Shown here: piece after piece, positions 28,790-39,953 of the stretch
How the letters are laid out: every line of letters begins with the position of its first letter
Numbering within the stretch: position 1 is the stretch's first letter
From: Stutzerimonas stutzeri
GTDB taxonomy: Bacteria > Pseudomonadota > Gammaproteobacteria > Pseudomonadales > Pseudomonadaceae
Assembly (NCBI RefSeq): GCF_013522825.1
Contig: NZ_JAAMQZ010000004.1
Coordinates: forward strand, 1-64,000
Direction of reading: 5' to 3'
DNA length: 64,000 nt
Position numbers and translations under genes: made by a program
Notes under the pieces: model-generated
Databases searched by the model: none
Told to the model about the DNA's origin: nothing
The model's input: the letters and a program-made list of their open reading frames with translations, nothing else

Positions 28790-31399
28790 TCATCTTCGCG
28801 GTCTCGGTGTGCCGTCCTTGCGCGTGCGGGGTTTGCGTTTCGGGCCGGTCTCCTTTTCGACGGCGATGGCGGCGTTCCGTTCGGGCTGATAGCCACCGGG
28901 GCCGGCGGCCTTGTCCAGCTCGGCGACCATGCGCCGGATGCGGTCGGCCAGCTTTTCCGAAGTCAGGCTTTCGCGAAAACGCTCGACCATCAGCGGGAAG
29001 GCCAGCGGGGTGGTGCGTTTGACCTGATGCACGTCCAGCCGGCGCTGCTGCAGGCGCGTCAGGGTCTGTTCCAGCCGCTCCACATCCAGCTCCTGGCGCA
29101 GCACTTCTTCCTCGGCCTGGGTCAGCAGCAGGTTGGCCGGGTCGTACTGGCGGAACACGTCGAAGAACAGCCCGCTGGAAGCCTGCAACTGTCGCGCGCT
29201 CTTCTGCGCACCGGGATAACCGGAAAAGACCAGCCCGGCGATGCGCGCGATCTCGCGAAAGCGCCGGCGCGCCAGCTCGCCGGCATTGAGGCTGGCCAGC
29301 ACGTCGTGCAGCAGGTTGCCTGTGTCGAACAGCGCCGGGGTCAGCCCCTGCAACCAGTCCACTTCGGTGGCCGAGAGCAGTTCCAGGCCATAGTCGTTCA
29401 CCGCGATGGAAAAGGTCAGCGGCTGACGCTGGCCCATGCGCCAGGCGAGCAGGCTGGCCAGGCCGAGGTGCACGTGGCGACCGGCGAAGGGGTAGAGGAA
29501 CAGGTGCCAGCCCTCGCGGGATTTCAGCACCTCGGCCAGCAGCGTGGTCTCGCTGGGCAGCGCCGACCAGTTCATCTGCACCTGCAACAGCGGTTGTACC
29601 AGGCGCATCTCCTGGCTGTCGAAGCGTCCCCGCGCGGCGGCGCCCAGTTGCTCCACCACGGCATCGGCCAGTTCGCTGGAAAGCGGCATGCGCCCGCCGT
29701 TCCAACGCGGCACAGCCGCCTTCTTGCCGCTGGCGCGGTTGACGTAGACGGTCATGTTCTCCACCCGCACCAGCTCCAGCAGGCGTCCGGCGAAGAGGAA
29801 GTTGTCACCCGGCCGCAGGCGCGCGATGAAACCTTCCTCGACGGAGCCCAACGAACGCCCGGTGCCGCCTCGGGCCCAGAATTTCACCGTCAGGCTGGCA
29901 TCGCTGACGATGGTGCCGATGCTCATGCGATGGCGCAGCGCCACGCGTTTGCTCGGCACTTTCCACAGGCCGCTTTCGTCCGGCTCGACGCGTTGATAAT
30001 CCGGGTAGGCTGTCAGCGAATGGCCGCCGTGGCGCACGAACGCCAGCGCCCATTGCCACTGGTCGTCGTCCAGCTGGCGATAGGACCAGGCCTGGCGCAC
30101 TTCGGCGAAGAGTTCTTCGGGGCGGAAACCGCCACCCAGAGCCATGCTGACCAGATGCTGCACCAGCACATCCAGCGGCCTTTGCGGGGCGCTGCGGGCC
30201 TCGATCCGGCGTTCGGCTACCGCCACCTGCGCCGCGGCGGCTTCGATCACTTCCAGGCTGTGGGTGGGCACCAGCGTCACCCGCGAAGTACGCCCCGGCG
30301 CGTGACCGGAACGCCCGGCGCGCTGCATCAAGCGGGCGACGCCCTTGGGCGAGCCGATCTGCAGCACGCGTTCGACCGGCAGGAAATCCACCCCCAGGTC
30401 CAGGCTGGACGTGCAGACCACGGCCTTCAGCGCACCCTGTTTCAGGCCCAGCTCGACCCAGTCGCGCACCTCGCGGGCCAGCGAGCCGTGGTGCAGAGCG
30501 ATCAGCCCGGCCCAATCCGGGCGTGCATCGAGAATCGCCTGATACCAGAGTTCCGACTGCGAGCGGGTGTTGGTGAACACCAGTGAGGTGGCGGCCGATT
30601 CGATCTCCTCGACCACCTGCGGCAGCATGCGCAGGCCCAGGTGCCCGGCCCAGGGAAAGCGTTCGAGGCTGGGAGGCAGCAGGGAGTCGACCTTGAGCGC
30701 CTTGTCGATGCGCCCCTGGATCAACCGCCCCTGTCCTGGGTGCAGCAATACGTCGAGCGCGTGGGGCTGGTTGCCCAGGGTGGCGGACAGGCCCCAGACG
30801 ATCAGCTCCGGTATCCAGCGGCGCAGCCGCGCGAGCGCCAGTTGCAGTTGCACGCCACGCTTGTTGCCCAGCAGCTCGTGCCACTCGTCCACCACCAGCA
30901 TGCGCAGGCTGCCGAAGGCCTGGCGGGCATCGGCGCGGGTCAGCAGCAGCGTCAGGCTTTCCGGCGTGGTGATCAGCGCGCTGGGCAGGCGTCGGCTCTG
31001 GCGTGCGCGTTCGGCACTGCCGGTGTCGCCGGTGCGCAGGCCGACGCTCCAGGCGATGCCGAGATCGTCCAGTGGCGCTTGCAAGGCTCGCGCGGTATCG
31101 GCGGCCAGGGCGCGCATGGGCGTGATCCAGAGGACGCTGAGTGGGGCGGGTTTGTCCGATGGTTTGACAGGTACCTGTGGCTTCTGCTCGGGCAAGCCCG
31201 CCCCTACTAAAGCGAAACGATCGAGCGCGCCGAGCCAGACGGCATAGGTCTTGCCCGAGCCGGTGGTGGCGTGGAGCAGACCGGACTCGCCGTTCTGCAC
31301 GGCTTGCCAGACGTCCCGCTGGAACGCAAAGGGTTGCCAGCCATGGCGGGCGAACCAGGTTTCGGCGAGAGGGCCAGTTTTCAGCGGGGACTGCGTCAT
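28790..31399 (-). CDS. Ligase-associated DNA damage response DEXH-box helicase (Lhr-like)
   Basis: 869 residues. Superfamily 2 helicase: Walker [12 protein letters not shown] near residue 48, the Lhr-type motif [30 protein letters not shown], and motif [13 protein letters not shown], followed by the winged-helix and long Lhr-core C-terminal domain. The Lys/Arg-rich tail may contact nucleic acid. In most genomes it follows the ligase gene directly; here the next upstream gene on its strand is urtE. Confidence 0.92.
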   Translation of the reverse strand: MTQSPLKTGPLAETWFARHGWQPFAFQRDVWQAVQNGESGLLHATTGSGKTYAVWLGALDRFALVGAGLPEQKPQVPVKPSDKPAPLSVLWITPMRALAADTARALQAPLDDLGIAWSVGLRTGDTGSAERARQSRRLPSALITTPESLTLLLTRADARQAFGSLRMLVVDEWHELLGNKRGVQLQLALARLRRWIPELIVWGLSATLGNQPHALDVLLHPGQGRLIQGRIDKALKVDSLLPPSLERFPWAGHLGLRMLPQVVEEIESAATSLVFTNTRSQSELWYQAILDARPDWAGLIALHHGSLAREVRDWVELGLKQGALKAVVCTSSLDLGVDFLPVERVLQIGSPKGVARLMQRAGRSGHAPGRTSRVTLVPTHSLEVIEAAAAQVAVAERRIEARSAPQRPLDVLVQHLVSMALGGGFRPEELFAEVRQAWSYRQLDDDQWQWALAFVRHGGHSLTAYPDYQRVEPDESGLWKVPSKRVALRHRMSIGTIVSDASLTVKFWARGGTGRSLGSVEEGFIARLRPGDNFLFAGRLLELVRVENMTVYVNRASGKKAAVPRWNGGRMPLSSELADAVVEQLGAAARGRFDSQEMRLVQPLLQVQMNWSALPSETTLLAEVLKSREGWHLFLYPFAGRHVHLGLASLLAWRMGQRQPLTFSIAVNDYGLELLSATEVDWLQGLTPALFDTGNLLHDVLASLNAGELARRRFREIARIAGLVFSGYPGAQKSARQLQASSGLFFDVFRQYDPANLLLTQAEEEVLRQELDVERLEQTLTRLQQRRLDVHQVKRTTPLAFPLMVERFRESLTSEKLADRIRRMVAELDKAAGPGGYQPERNAAIAVEKETGPKRKPRTRKDGTPRPRR

Positions 31400-31500
31400 G
31401 TGCCATTCCGTCTGGTGGGATCTTGCCTGCCGGACATTCAGGCCCTCGCAGGGCCTGGCCGGCCATGACGGGCCGGTCTTCCGTAAGCACCACCTGGTCT

Positions 31501-31536
31501 GACAGCGCGCGGCGCCGCCTGGCTCGACCGCGCTGT
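31501..31536. other. Imperfect hairpin downstream of urtE
   Basis: GACAGCGCG at 31501-31509 and CGCGCTGTC at 31528-31536 are perfect inverted arms with a GC-rich loop, just after the urtE stop (minus strand). No T-run follows, so it is a weak candidate for ending the urt transcript before the helicase gene. A second inverted pair (AGGCCCTCGCAGGGCCT) is at about 31440-31456. Confidence 0.4.
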
Positions 31537-31537
31537 C

Positions 31538-32236
31538 TCAGATTGCCACCAGCCCTCGCACGCCGTCGGCTTCCATGGTTTCGCCCCGGCCCTGCTGGAC
31601 GATCTCGCCGCGGCTCATCACCAGGTACTGGTCGGCCAGTTCTGCGGCGAAGTCGTAGAACTGCTCGACCAGCAGGATGCTCATGTCGCCGCGGGCTGCG
31701 AGCTTTTTGATCACCACGCCGATTTCCTTGATCACCGAGGGCTGGATGCCTTCGGTGGGTTCGTCGAGGATCAGCAGGCGCGGCTTGCTGGCCAGCGCCC
31801 GGCCAATGGCCAGTTGCTGTTGCTGGCCACCGGAGAGATCGCCACCACGGCGGTGTTTCATTTCGTATAGCACTGGAAAGAGTTCGTAGATGAATTCCGG
31901 TACTTCCCTGGCCTCCCTGGCGCTGAACCGCGACAGACCCATCAGCAGGTTTTCCTCCACGGCCAGACGCGGGAATATTTCCCTTCCCTGGGGCACGTAG
32001 GCGATGCCGGCCTGCACCCGCTGGTGCGGTTTCAGTCCGGTGATCGGCTTGCCTTCCCAGTTCACCGAGCCTTCCCTGGCCGGAATCAGGCCCATCAGGC
32101 ACTTGAGCAGCGTGGTCTTGCCAACCCCGTTGCGCCCGAGCAGGCAGGTGACTTCGCCGATCCTGGCCTCGAACGACAGGCCGCGCAGGATGTGGCTGCC
32201 GCTGTAGTATTGATGCAGATTTTCGACATTGAGCAT
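31538..32236 (-). CDS. urtE: Urea ABC transporter ATP-binding subunit UrtE
   Basis: 232 residues, LivF-like ATPase: Walker A GRNGVGKTTLL, signature LSGGQQQQLAIGRAL, Walker B LLILDEPTEGIQP. It works with UrtD on the inner face of the urea importer. Last gene of the urtABCDE run, 92 bp after urtD across a family D hairpin. Assigned as Urt rather than branched-chain amino-acid type from its place in the complete urtABCDE set beside urease. Confidence 0.95.
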   Translation of the reverse strand: MLNVENLHQYYSGSHILRGLSFEARIGEVTCLLGRNGVGKTTLLKCLMGLIPAREGSVNWEGKPITGLKPHQRVQAGIAYVPQGREIFPRLAVEENLLMGLSRFSAREAREVPEFIYELFPVLYEMKHRRGGDLSGGQQQQLAIGRALASKPRLLILDEPTEGIQPSVIKEIGVVIKKLAARGDMSILLVEQFYDFAAELADQYLVMSRGEIVQQGRGETMEADGVRGLVAI

Positions 32237-32259
32237 GCTTTGAATCCTTATAAGCCACT

Positions 32260-32320
32260 GAAGGCTTGAGGCTGGAGGCTGAACGAAAAGCAGCTTTTCC
32301 GTTCAGCCTCCAGCGCTTTT
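32260..32320. repeat. Family D hairpin between urtD and urtE
   Basis: GCTGGAGGCTGAACG at 32271-32285 and CGTTCAGCCTCCAGC at 32300-32314 are perfect 15-bp inverted arms around AAAAGCAGCTTTTC. This is the cleanest copy of the family. It interrupts an operon, so it may act on the transcript (stability or attenuation). Confidence 0.85.
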
Positions 32321-32328
32321 TCCGGTTT

Positions 32329-33137
<809 letters not shown>

Positions 33138-33141
<4 letters not shown>

Positions 33142-34217
33142 TGTTCTTTCTCCTTGCGCAGCAGCCCGATCACGCCCTTGGGCAGGTACAGGGTGACGAT
33201 GATGAACAGTGCGCCGAGGGCGAACAGCCAGTATTCGGGGAAGGCCACGGTGAACCAGCTCTTCATGCCGTTGACCAGACCGGCGCCCAGCAGCGGCCCG
33301 ATCAGCGTGCCGCGCCCGCCCAGGGCGACCCAGACGGCGGCCTCGATGGATTGCGTCGGTGCCATCTCGCTGGGGTTGATGATCCCGACCTGCGGCACGT
33401 AGAGCGCGCCGGCCAGGCCGCACAACACTGCGCTCAATACCCAGATAAACAACTTGTAGCTGCGCGGGTCGTAGCCGCAGAACATCAGGCGATTTTCCGC
33501 ATCGCGCAGCGCCGTCAGCACCCGGCCGAATTTGCTGCGCGCCAGCCGCCAGCCGAGGTACAGGCTGCCGACGAGCAGGGTGACGGTGGCCAGGAACAGC
33601 GTGGCGCGGGTGGCGGGCGCCGAGATCGAGAAGCCGAGGATGGTCCTGAAATCGGTGAAGCCGTTGTTGCCGCCGAAGCCGGTTTCGTTGCGAAAGAACA
33701 GCAGCATGCCGGCGAAGGTCAGCGCCTGGGTCATGATCGAGAAATACACACCCTTGATCCGCGAGCGGAAGGCGAAGTAACCGAACACGAAGGCCAGCAC
33801 GCCCGGCACCAGCACCACCAGGCACATGGCCCAGAGAAAACTGGAGGTGCCGTACCAGTACCAGGGCAGCTCGTTCCAGGCGAGGAAGCTCATGAATGCC
33901 GGTAGACCATCACCCGCGCTCTGGCGCATCAGGTACATGCCCATGGCATAGCCGCCGAGGGCGAAGAACAGGCCGTGGCCCAGCGACAGCAGCCCGGCGT
34001 AGCCCCAGACCAGATCCAGCGCCAGGGCGACGATGGCGTAGCAGAGGATCTTGCCGACCAGCGTCAGGGTGTAGGCCGAGACATGGAACGCGTGGTCAGC
34101 CGGCAGCAGGTGCAGCAGCGGCATGGCGATCAGGATGGCGAGCACCGTGCCGAGGGCGGCGGCGGTGAGTGTCGGGCCGGCTTTCTGCGCGGCAGTGATC
34201 GTGAGTGGCTGGTTCAA
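33138..34217 (-). CDS. urtC: Urea ABC transporter permease UrtC
   Basis: 359 residues, polytopic LivM-like permease with about nine hydrophobic segments and the conserved LVWGYAGLLSLGHGLFFALGG stretch (split here: LVWGYAGLLSLGH). It starts at TTG 34217, overlapping the urtB TGA by 4 bp (TTGA), a rare start that implies translational coupling to urtB. The end overlaps the urtD start by 4 bp. Confidence 0.95.
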
Positions 34218-35785
34218 TCGATGACCCTCCCCTTGAGGGCGAACAGTCCCTGCGGACGTTTCTGGATGAAGAGGATGATCAGCGCGAGGATGAGGATCTT
34301 GCCCAGCACGGCGCCGATCTGCGGTTCGAGGATCTTGTTGGCGATGCCTAAGCCAAACGCGGCGAAGATGCTGCCGGCCAGTTGGCCGACGCCGCCGAGC
34401 ACCACCACCAGGAAGGAGTCGATGATGTAGCCCTGGCCAAGGTCCGGGCCGACGTTGCCGATCTGGCTCAACGCCACGCCGCCCAGCCCGGCGATCCCCG
34501 AACCCAGTCCGAACGCCATCATGTCGATGCGCCCGGTCGGCACGCCGCAGCAGGCGGCCATGTTGCGGTTCTGGGTGACTGCGCGCACGTTCAGGCCCAG
34601 GCGGGTCCTGTTCAGCAGCAGCCAGGTCAGCAGCACCACGAACAGTGCGAAGCCGATGATCACCATGCGGTTGTAGGGCAGCACCAGGTTCGGCAGCACC
34701 TGCAGCCCGCCGGACAGCCAGGCGGGGTTGGCGACTTCGACGTTCTGCGCGCCGAACACCACCCGCACCAGCTGGATCAGGATCAGGCTGATGCCCCAGG
34801 TCGCCAGCAGGGTTTCCAGCGGGCGGCCATAGAGATGGCGAATCACCGTGCGCTCCAGCGCCATGCCGATCGCGGCGGTGACGAAAAAGGCCACCGGCAG
34901 CGCCACCAGCGGGTAGAACGCCAGCGCTTCCGGGGCGAGCCGCGCCATCAGCACCTGCACCATGTAGGTGGTGTAGGCGCCGAGCATCAGCATCTCGCCG
35001 TGGGCCATGTTGATCACACCCAGCAGGCCGAAGGTGATGGCCAGGCCTAGGGCGGCGAGCAGCAGGATCGAACCCAGCGACAGGCCACTGAAGGCCTGAC
35101 CGAGCAGTTCGCCGATCAGCAGCTTGCGCTTGACCTGAACCAGGCTGGCCTCCGCGGCTTTGAGCACCTCGGCGTCGGTTTCCGCTGCGTCGGCCAGCAG
35201 GTTTTCCAGGCGTACCCGCGCCAGCGGCGCACCGGTTTCTCCGAGCAGGCGCACGGCGGCCAGACGGATCGCCGGGTCGGTCGCGGTCAGTTGCAGATTG
35301 GCCAGTGCCAGGGTCAGGGCTTCGCTCACTGCCGGATCTTCTTCAGCTTCAAGGCGCTCTTCCAGCAGCCTCAGCTGGTCCGGTGTGGCGCTGCGCTGCA
35401 GGCGTTTGGCGGCGCTCAGGCGTTGCGCCGGATCTTCGGCGAACAGCTGGTGGCTGGCCAGCGCGGTATTCAGCAGGCCGCGCAGGCGATTGTTCAGGCG
35501 CAGCTTCTTCAGCGTGCCGACGGGTTCGGCGTCGCCTTGCAGGGCGCGAAAGCCAGTGCTCTCTTCGATGAAGGGGACGTTGTCGGCGTCGATAACCACG
35601 CGGTTGGCGCGCAGCGCTTCGATCAGCGTCAGCCGCTCGGGGGCGGGAGCGGCGGCCCAGGTTTCCAGCAGTTTTGCCTGTTTGGCCGGGCTGGCCTTGG
35701 CGTAATCGGCTGCGTCTCCGGCCTGGGCTGCCCAGGGCAGCGCGAGCAGGAGCAACAGCAATAATCGGTGCAGGGCAGTGTTCAT
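34214..35785 (-). CDS. urtB: Urea ABC transporter permease UrtB
   Basis: 523 residues from ATG 35785; further upstream in-frame codons run through repeat DNA. A cleavable signal peptide (LLLLLLLALPWAAQA) precedes an extracytoplasmic alpha-helical, repeat-like domain of about 200 residues. Then a LivH-like permease with GVINMAHGEMLMLGAY and several membrane helices. The long N-terminal domain is usual for proteobacterial UrtB. Separated from urtA by a 160-bp gap of family B repeats. Confidence 0.94.
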   Translation of the reverse strand: MNTALHRLLLLLLLALPWAAQAGDAADYAKASPAKQAKLLETWAAAPAPERLTLIEALRANRVVIDADNVPFIEESTGFRALQGDAEPVGTLKKLRLNNRLRGLLNTALASHQLFAEDPAQRLSAAKRLQRSATPDQLRLLEERLEAEEDPAVSEALTLALANLQLTATDPAIRLAAVRLLGETGAPLARVRLENLLADAAETDAEVLKAAEASLVQVKRKLLIGELLGQAFSGLSLGSILLLAALGLAITFGLLGVINMAHGEMLMLGAYTTYMVQVLMARLAPEALAFYPLVALPVAFFVTAAIGMALERTVIRHLYGRPLETLLATWGISLILIQLVRVVFGAQNVEVANPAWLSGGLQVLPNLVLPYNRMVIIGFALFVVLLTWLLLNRTRLGLNVRAVTQNRNMAACCGVPTGRIDMMAFGLGSGIAGLGGVALSQIGNVGPDLGQGYIIDSFLVVVLGGVGQLAGSIFAAFGLGIANKILEPQIGAVLGKILILALIILFIQKRPQGLFALKGRVID

Positions 35786-35845
35786 CTGTGTATTTCCCAG
35801 GGGAGGCCGCGTGCTCTCTTGATGGCGCCTGTGGCGACCGACAGG

Positions 35846-35938
35846 TGGATGAGAAAAGCGTCGACTCCGCGTTCCGATCCACCCTACGAAAGCCGAGCGA
35901 ATGTAGGGTGGATGGCGCTTCATCCATCCACCGCAACG
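35846..35938. repeat. Family B GTAGGGTGGATG palindromes between urtA and urtB
   Basis: A hairpin GTAGGGTGGATGGCGCTTCATCCATCCACC lies at about 35902-35932, with an inverted diverged pair AGGTGGATGAG..GATCCACCCTACG at about 35843-35887. They leave little room for an internal promoter. Confidence 0.7.
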
Positions 35939-35945
35939 ATCGCTG

Positions 35946-37214
35946 TCAGTTCGACTTCACCGCGTAATCCGGCTTCTTGTCGTTACCCGGGATATACGGA
36001 CTCCACGGCTGGGCGCGGACCGGGCTTTCGGTCTCCCAGACCACCGAGAACTGGCCGTCTTCCTGTACCTCGCCGATCATCACCGGCTTTTGCAGGTGGT
36101 GGTTGGTCTTGTCCATGGTCAGGGTGTAGCCGCTCGGCGCTGCGAAGGTCTGCCCGGCCAGGGCATCGCGCACCTTGCCGACGTCGGTGCTGCCGGCCTT
36201 CTCGACCGCCTGCGCCCACATGTGGATGCCGACATAGGTGGCTTCCATCGGGTCGTTGGTTACCGCCTTGTCGGCGCCCGGCAGGCCCTTGTCCTTGGCG
36301 TAGGCCTTCCACTTGGCGACGAACTGCTCGTTGACCGGATTCTCCACCGACTGGAAGTAGTTCCAGGCGGCCAGATGACCGACCAGCGGTTTGGTGTCGA
36401 TGCCGCGCAGCTCCTCTTCGCCGACCGAGAAGGCGACCACCGGCACGTCGGTGGCTTCCAGGCCCTGGTTGGCCAGTTCCTTGTAGAAGGGCACGTTGGA
36501 GTCGCCGTTGATGGTCGACACCACCGCTGTCTTGCCGCCAGCGGAGAACTTCTTGATGTTGGCGACGATGGTCTGGTAATCGCTGTGGCCAAAGGGGGTG
36601 TAGACCTCTTCGATGTTCGCTTCCGGCACGCCCTTGCTGATCAGGAAGGCGCGCAGAATCTTGTTGGTGGTGCGCGGATAGACGTAATCGGTGCCCAGCA
36701 GGAAGAAGCGCTCGGCGCTGCCGCCGTCCTCGCTCATCAGGTATTCCACGGCGGGGATGGCCTGTTGGTTCGGCGCGGCGCCGGTGTAGAAGACGTTGGG
36801 CGACAGCTCCTCGCCTTCGTACTGCACCGGGTAGAACAGCAGGCCGTTCAGTTCTTCGTAGACCGGCAGCACGGATTTGCGCGAAACGGAGGTCCAGCAG
36901 CCGAAGGTCACCGCGACCTTGTCCTGGGTCAGCAGCTGACGGCCACGCTCGGCGAACAGCGGCCAGTTCGAGGCGGGATCGACCACCACCGGCTCCAGCT
37001 GCTTGCCGAGCACGCCACCCTTGGCGTTGATCTCGTCGATGGCCATCAGCGCCATGTCTTTCAGGGAGGTTTCCGAAATGGCCATGGTGCCGGACAGCGA
37101 ATGCAGGATGCCGACCTTGATGGTTTCGGCGGCCTGCAGGGTGAAGGGGAACAGGCCGGACAGCATCAGCGCGCTGGCGGCGAGGGTGGACTTCAGTAGA
37201 GGACGGCGTTTCAT
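35946..37214 (-). CDS. urtA: Urea ABC transporter substrate-binding protein UrtA
   Basis: 422 residues from ATG 37214, preceded by AAGGAG. Signal peptide MKRRPLLKSTLAASALMLSG.. (Tat/Sec-like Arg pair), then a periplasmic type I binding protein: VGILHSLSGTMAISETSLKDM, and VVDPASNWPLFAERG, TFGCWTSVSRKSVLPV as in Urt/Fmd-type proteins. Captures urea at high affinity for UrtBCDE. A sigma-54 promoter match lies about 68-83 bp upstream of the start. Confidence 0.95.
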   Translation of the reverse strand: MKRRPLLKSTLAASALMLSGLFPFTLQAAETIKVGILHSLSGTMAISETSLKDMALMAIDEINAKGGVLGKQLEPVVVDPASNWPLFAERGRQLLTQDKVAVTFGCWTSVSRKSVLPVYEELNGLLFYPVQYEGEELSPNVFYTGAAPNQQAIPAVEYLMSEDGGSAERFFLLGTDYVYPRTTNKILRAFLISKGVPEANIEEVYTPFGHSDYQTIVANIKKFSAGGKTAVVSTINGDSNVPFYKELANQGLEATDVPVVAFSVGEEELRGIDTKPLVGHLAAWNYFQSVENPVNEQFVAKWKAYAKDKGLPGADKAVTNDPMEATYVGIHMWAQAVEKAGSTDVGKVRDALAGQTFAAPSGYTLTMDKTNHHLQKPVMIGEVQEDGQFSVVWETESPVRAQPWSPYIPGNDKKPDYAVKSN

Positions 37215-37281
37215 GGTGGGCGGCTCCTTGGCTGTCCATGCGTAACTGTGGGTTGGGTCCATCGGGACGCAAGGAGCAATG

Positions 37282-37297
37282 GCAGCATCCGTGCCAA
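37282..37297 (-). promoter_or_regulatory. Sigma-54 promoter for urtA
   Basis: The minus strand reads TTGGCACGGATGCTGC, keeping the invariant GG (37295-37294) and GC (37283-37282) exactly 10 bases apart and the TGGCACG -24 box. Transcription would start about 12 nt further on, giving a leader of about 55 nt. Confidence 0.75.
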
Positions 37298-37414
37298 TTT
37301 CCTGAAAGCCTTGTGTGGCAGGGCTTTGCGGGCTTTTTTCGGGTCTGCGCCGCGAGGGGCGGCGCGTTGCTGCAGAGCGAAAACGGGGCGGTGTGAAAGG
37401 CTGTGGCAGGGTGC

Positions 37415-37431
37415 TGCACGTTCATGGTGCG
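37415..37431. promoter_or_regulatory. NtrC-like enhancer site upstream of urtA
   Basis: TGCACGTTCATGGTGCG matches the TGCAC-N7-GTGCA NtrC consensus in 9 of the 10 arm bases. It is about 120-130 bp upstream of the sigma-54 promoter, a normal enhancer distance. The gap also holds a short GC-rich hairpin (GCGCCGC/GCGGCGC, about 37348-37366). Confidence 0.6.
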
Positions 37432-37450
37432 AGAGCGGATGCCGCTTCGC

Positions 37451-38023
37451 TCAGCCCGCCAGCAGCCAGGCGCCGGCCAGTGCCGAGGCGATCCCGGCGA
37501 TGCGCACCAGGGGTGCGGCAGCGTCCGGCAGGCTGCGGGCAGCGACATAGCCGGCGGCATGCAGGGCGGTCGTGGCGGCGATGAATCCGGCGGCATAAGC
37601 CCAGGGGCTGGCCAGTTCCGGCAGTTCCAGACCGTGGGCCATGCCGTGACCGAGCGCGAACAATGCGGTCAGGCCGGCTGCCAGCGGCAATGCCGGGCGC
37701 ACCGCCAGCGCCACCAGCAGGCCGAGCGCAAGGACTGAACCGGCGATGCCTGTTTCCATCAATGGCAGCTGAATGCCGGCGAAACCCAGCAGGCCGCCGA
37801 TAAGCATGGTGACAACGAAGCTCAACGGCAGCGCCAGGCGCGCATTGCCCTGCTGTTGAGAGGCCCACAGGCCGACGGCGAGCATGGCCAGCAGATGATC
37901 GAGGCCCAGAATCGGGTGGGCAATGCCGGATATCAGGCCTGAATGGTCGTGTCCCGGATGGGCAAAGGCCAGGGCCGGAGTCAGTAGCAGGGCGCTCATG
38001 GCGAGGGGCAGGCGAAGCTTCAT
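37451..38023 (-). CDS. ureJ: HupE/UreJ family metal transporter
   Basis: 190 residues, about six membrane helices after a signal-like start. Histidine clusters characteristic of the family: HPGHDHSG at the N-terminus, HPILGLDHLLAM, and LGHGMAHGLELP. HupE/UreJ proteins are thought to move nickel or cobalt for urease/hydrogenase. 30 bp downstream of ureG, so part of the urease maturation operon. Confidence 0.92.
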   Translation of the reverse strand: MKLRLPLAMSALLLTPALAFAHPGHDHSGLISGIAHPILGLDHLLAMLAVGLWASQQQGNARLALPLSFVVTMLIGGLLGFAGIQLPLMETGIAGSVLALGLLVALAVRPALPLAAGLTALFALGHGMAHGLELPELASPWAYAAGFIAATTALHAAGYVAARSLPDAAAPLVRIAGIASALAGAWLLAG

Positions 38024-38053
38024 CGATGGATCTCCTTGGTTTGGATTGGGGTG

Positions 38054-38668
38054 TCAGGCTGCGCGGAGCATTCCCTGTTTTTCGATAAAGGCGATGATCT
38101 CGTCGAGGCCCTGGCCAACCTTCTGGTTGCTGAACACGAAGGGCTTGTCGCCGCGCATCTTGCGGGTGTCGCGGTCCATGACCTCCAGCGAGGCCCCGAC
38201 CATCGGCGCCAGGTCGATCTTATTGATCACCAGCAGATCGGATTTGCAGATGCCCGGCCCGCCCTTGCGCGGCAGCTTGTCGCCGGCAGAAACGTCGATG
38301 ACGTAGAGGGTCAGGTCGGACAGTTCCGGGCTGAAGGTGGCCGAGAGGTTGTCGCCGCCGGATTCGACGATGATCAGGTCCAGCCCCGGAAAGCGCCGAT
38401 TGAGCTGCTCCACGGCCTCCAGATTGATCGAGGCGTCTTCGCGGATTGCCGTGTGCGGGCAGCCACCGGTTTCCACGCCGATGATGCGCTCGGGTGCCAG
38501 GGCTTCGTTGCGCACCAGAAACTGGGCGTCTTCTTGGGTGTAGATGTCGTTGGTGACCACGGCCAGGTTGTAGCGCTCGCGCAATGCCAGGCACAGGGCG
38601 AGGGTCAGCGCGGTCTTGCCGGAGCCGACCGGGCCGCCGATGCCGACACGCAGGGGTTGGGTGTTCAT
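38054..38668 (-). CDS. ureG: Urease accessory GTPase UreG
   Basis: 204 residues. SIMIBI GTPase that drives nickel insertion into UreC. P-loop [11 protein letters not shown], the metal-binding Cys-Pro-His in [24 protein letters not shown], and NKIDLAP for guanine. Works with UreD, UreE and UreF, all encoded nearby. Confidence 0.97.
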   Translation of the reverse strand: MNTQPLRVGIGGPVGSGKTALTLALCLALRERYNLAVVTNDIYTQEDAQFLVRNEALAPERIIGVETGGCPHTAIREDASINLEAVEQLNRRFPGLDLIIVESGGDNLSATFSPELSDLTLYVIDVSAGDKLPRKGGPGICKSDLLVINKIDLAPMVGASLEVMDRDTRKMRGDKPFVFSNQKVGQGLDEIIAFIEKQGMLRAA

Positions 38669-38730
38669 GGTGAGGTCCTCTGTAATGGGAGCGGATGCGT
38701 GGGTCGCGTTCGAGGCGCTGTCTGCCTCGC

Positions 38731-39408
38731 TTATGAACGGAACAGGCGGCTGTACTGGCGCTCATGGGCCATGCTGGCCAGCATCAGGCCGAAGGAAGCG
38801 CTGCCCCAGTGTTCGGGGGCAATCTCGGTCGCGGTGTGCTGGGCTTGCCGCAGTGTCGACAAAAGCCCGGACGTCAGGCGCTGTGCGGCCTGCTGGCCCA
38901 GCGGCAGGGTCTTCATCAGCACCGCCAGCTGGTTCTCCAGCCAGCCCCAGAGCCAGGCCGTGAGCGCATCTTCGGGCGAGATGCCCCAGGCGCGTGCGGC
39001 CAGCGCCCAGCCCAGGGCGAGGCCGGGTTCTTCAATGCGTGCAAACAGGGTGCGGGCAGGCTCGTCCAGTTCCGGCAGATTGCTCAGCAGTTGCTTGAGC
39101 GAGTAGCCCATCTGCCGGCTTTCCTGGCGCAATTCCCGGGTTTCGCGGCTGGCGCGATGGCGGGCGGCCAGACGCTCCAGTTCGGCCCAGTTTTCGGCGG
39201 CGGCTGCCTCGCAATGGGCCAGCAGCAACGGCATCTCGAAACGCGCCAGGTTCAGCAGCATCTGGTCGGCGAGCCAGTTTCCGGCACTGGTCTCGTCCTG
39301 CACGAGGCCCTGTTCCACCGCCATTTCCAGGCCCTGGGAATAGCTGTAGCCGCCGATGGGCAGTTGCGGGCTGGCCAGCCGCAGCAATGCGAACGCCGTG
39401 TGATTCAC
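38731..39408 (-). CDS. ureF: Urease accessory protein UreF
   Basis: 225 residues from GTG 39408, whose GTGA overlaps the ureE stop; an upstream open frame is a shadow of ureE. All-helical protein with [19 protein letters not shown] and ESRQMGYSL. Forms the UreDFG activation complex. The start choice rests on overlap and family length. Confidence 0.95.
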   Translation of the reverse strand: MNHTAFALLRLASPQLPIGGYSYSQGLEMAVEQGLVQDETSAGNWLADQMLLNLARFEMPLLLAHCEAAAAENWAELERLAARHRASRETRELRQESRQMGYSLKQLLSNLPELDEPARTLFARIEEPGLALGWALAARAWGISPEDALTAWLWGWLENQLAVLMKTLPLGQQAAQRLTSGLLSTLRQAQHTATEIAPEHWGSASFGLMLASMAHERQYSRLFRS

Positions 39409-39905
39409 CTGCGCGCACCGAACTGATGCAGGCGTGGCGCATAGCTGAACTCGGCTTCGCCGGCATGGGAGTGATGATGGCCGCCGCCGTAGGCGCCATG
39501 CTCCGGCTGAAAGGGGGCTTCGATGGCTTCGACCCGCGCGCCGAGTTGCAGCAGCATGTCCTTGAGTACGTAGTCGTCGAGCAGGCGCAGCCAGCCATCG
39601 CCCACCTGCAGGGCCACATGGCGATTGCCCAGATGGTAGGCCGCCCGCGTCAGCTCGAAGCTGTTGGCGCAGGTCACGTGAAGCAACTTTTCGGCGCGGG
39701 CGCGCACGATAACGATGCGACCGTCCTGGGCCAGCAAGGCTTCGCCATCCTGCAGCGGCGGCTGGCCGCGTTCGAGAAACAGGCCAACCTCTTCGCCAGC
39801 CGTGGAGAAACAGCGCAACCGCGATTTGCTGCGCGCCTCGCAGGTCAGTTCCAGCTCGGCGTCGCCGGTGGCCTGCGCGGTGATACGTTGATGAATGACC
39901 AGCAT
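39405..39905 (-). CDS. ureE: Urease nickel metallochaperone UreE
   Basis: 166 residues from ATG 39905. Peptide-binding N-terminal domain, a nickel-binding C-terminal domain (CANSFELTRAAYHLGNRH) and a His-rich stretch GGGHHHSH at about 141-148. Delivers nickel to UreG. First gene of ureE-F-G-J; separated from ureC by an opposed DksA-like gene, consistent with having its own promoter. Confidence 0.95.
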   Translation of the reverse strand: MLVIHQRITAQATGDAELELTCEARSKSRLRCFSTAGEEVGLFLERGQPPLQDGEALLAQDGRIVIVRARAEKLLHVTCANSFELTRAAYHLGNRHVALQVGDGWLRLLDDYVLKDMLLQLGARVEAIEAPFQPEHGAYGGGHHHSHAGEAEFSYAPRLHQFGARR

Positions 39906-39938
39906 GGGCAGTTCCGCTTGTGTGATGGAACAAGCAGA

Positions 39939-39953
39939 GCAAGGCCCTTGCCA
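39939..39953 (-). promoter_or_regulatory. Sigma-54 promoter for ureE
   Basis: The minus strand reads TGGCAAGGGCCTTGC: GG (39952-39951) and GC (39940-39939) 10 bases apart, with -24 TGGCAAG and -12 TTGC. The expected start is about 23 nt before the ureE ATG. An NtrC-like site upstream is imperfect (TGCGC and GTGCA arms spaced 9 instead of 7 at about 40048-40066). Confidence 0.7.

Noticed and set aside
29805-32258. 817-codon minus-strand open frame
   Set aside because: Out-of-frame reading of the helicase and urtE genes, Arg/Pro/Ala-rich.
37301-37336. Rho-independent terminator on the plus strand (AAAGCC..GGCTTT..TTTTTT)
   Set aside because: The stem is short with an additional GCGGGC before the T-run, and no plus-strand gene precedes it.
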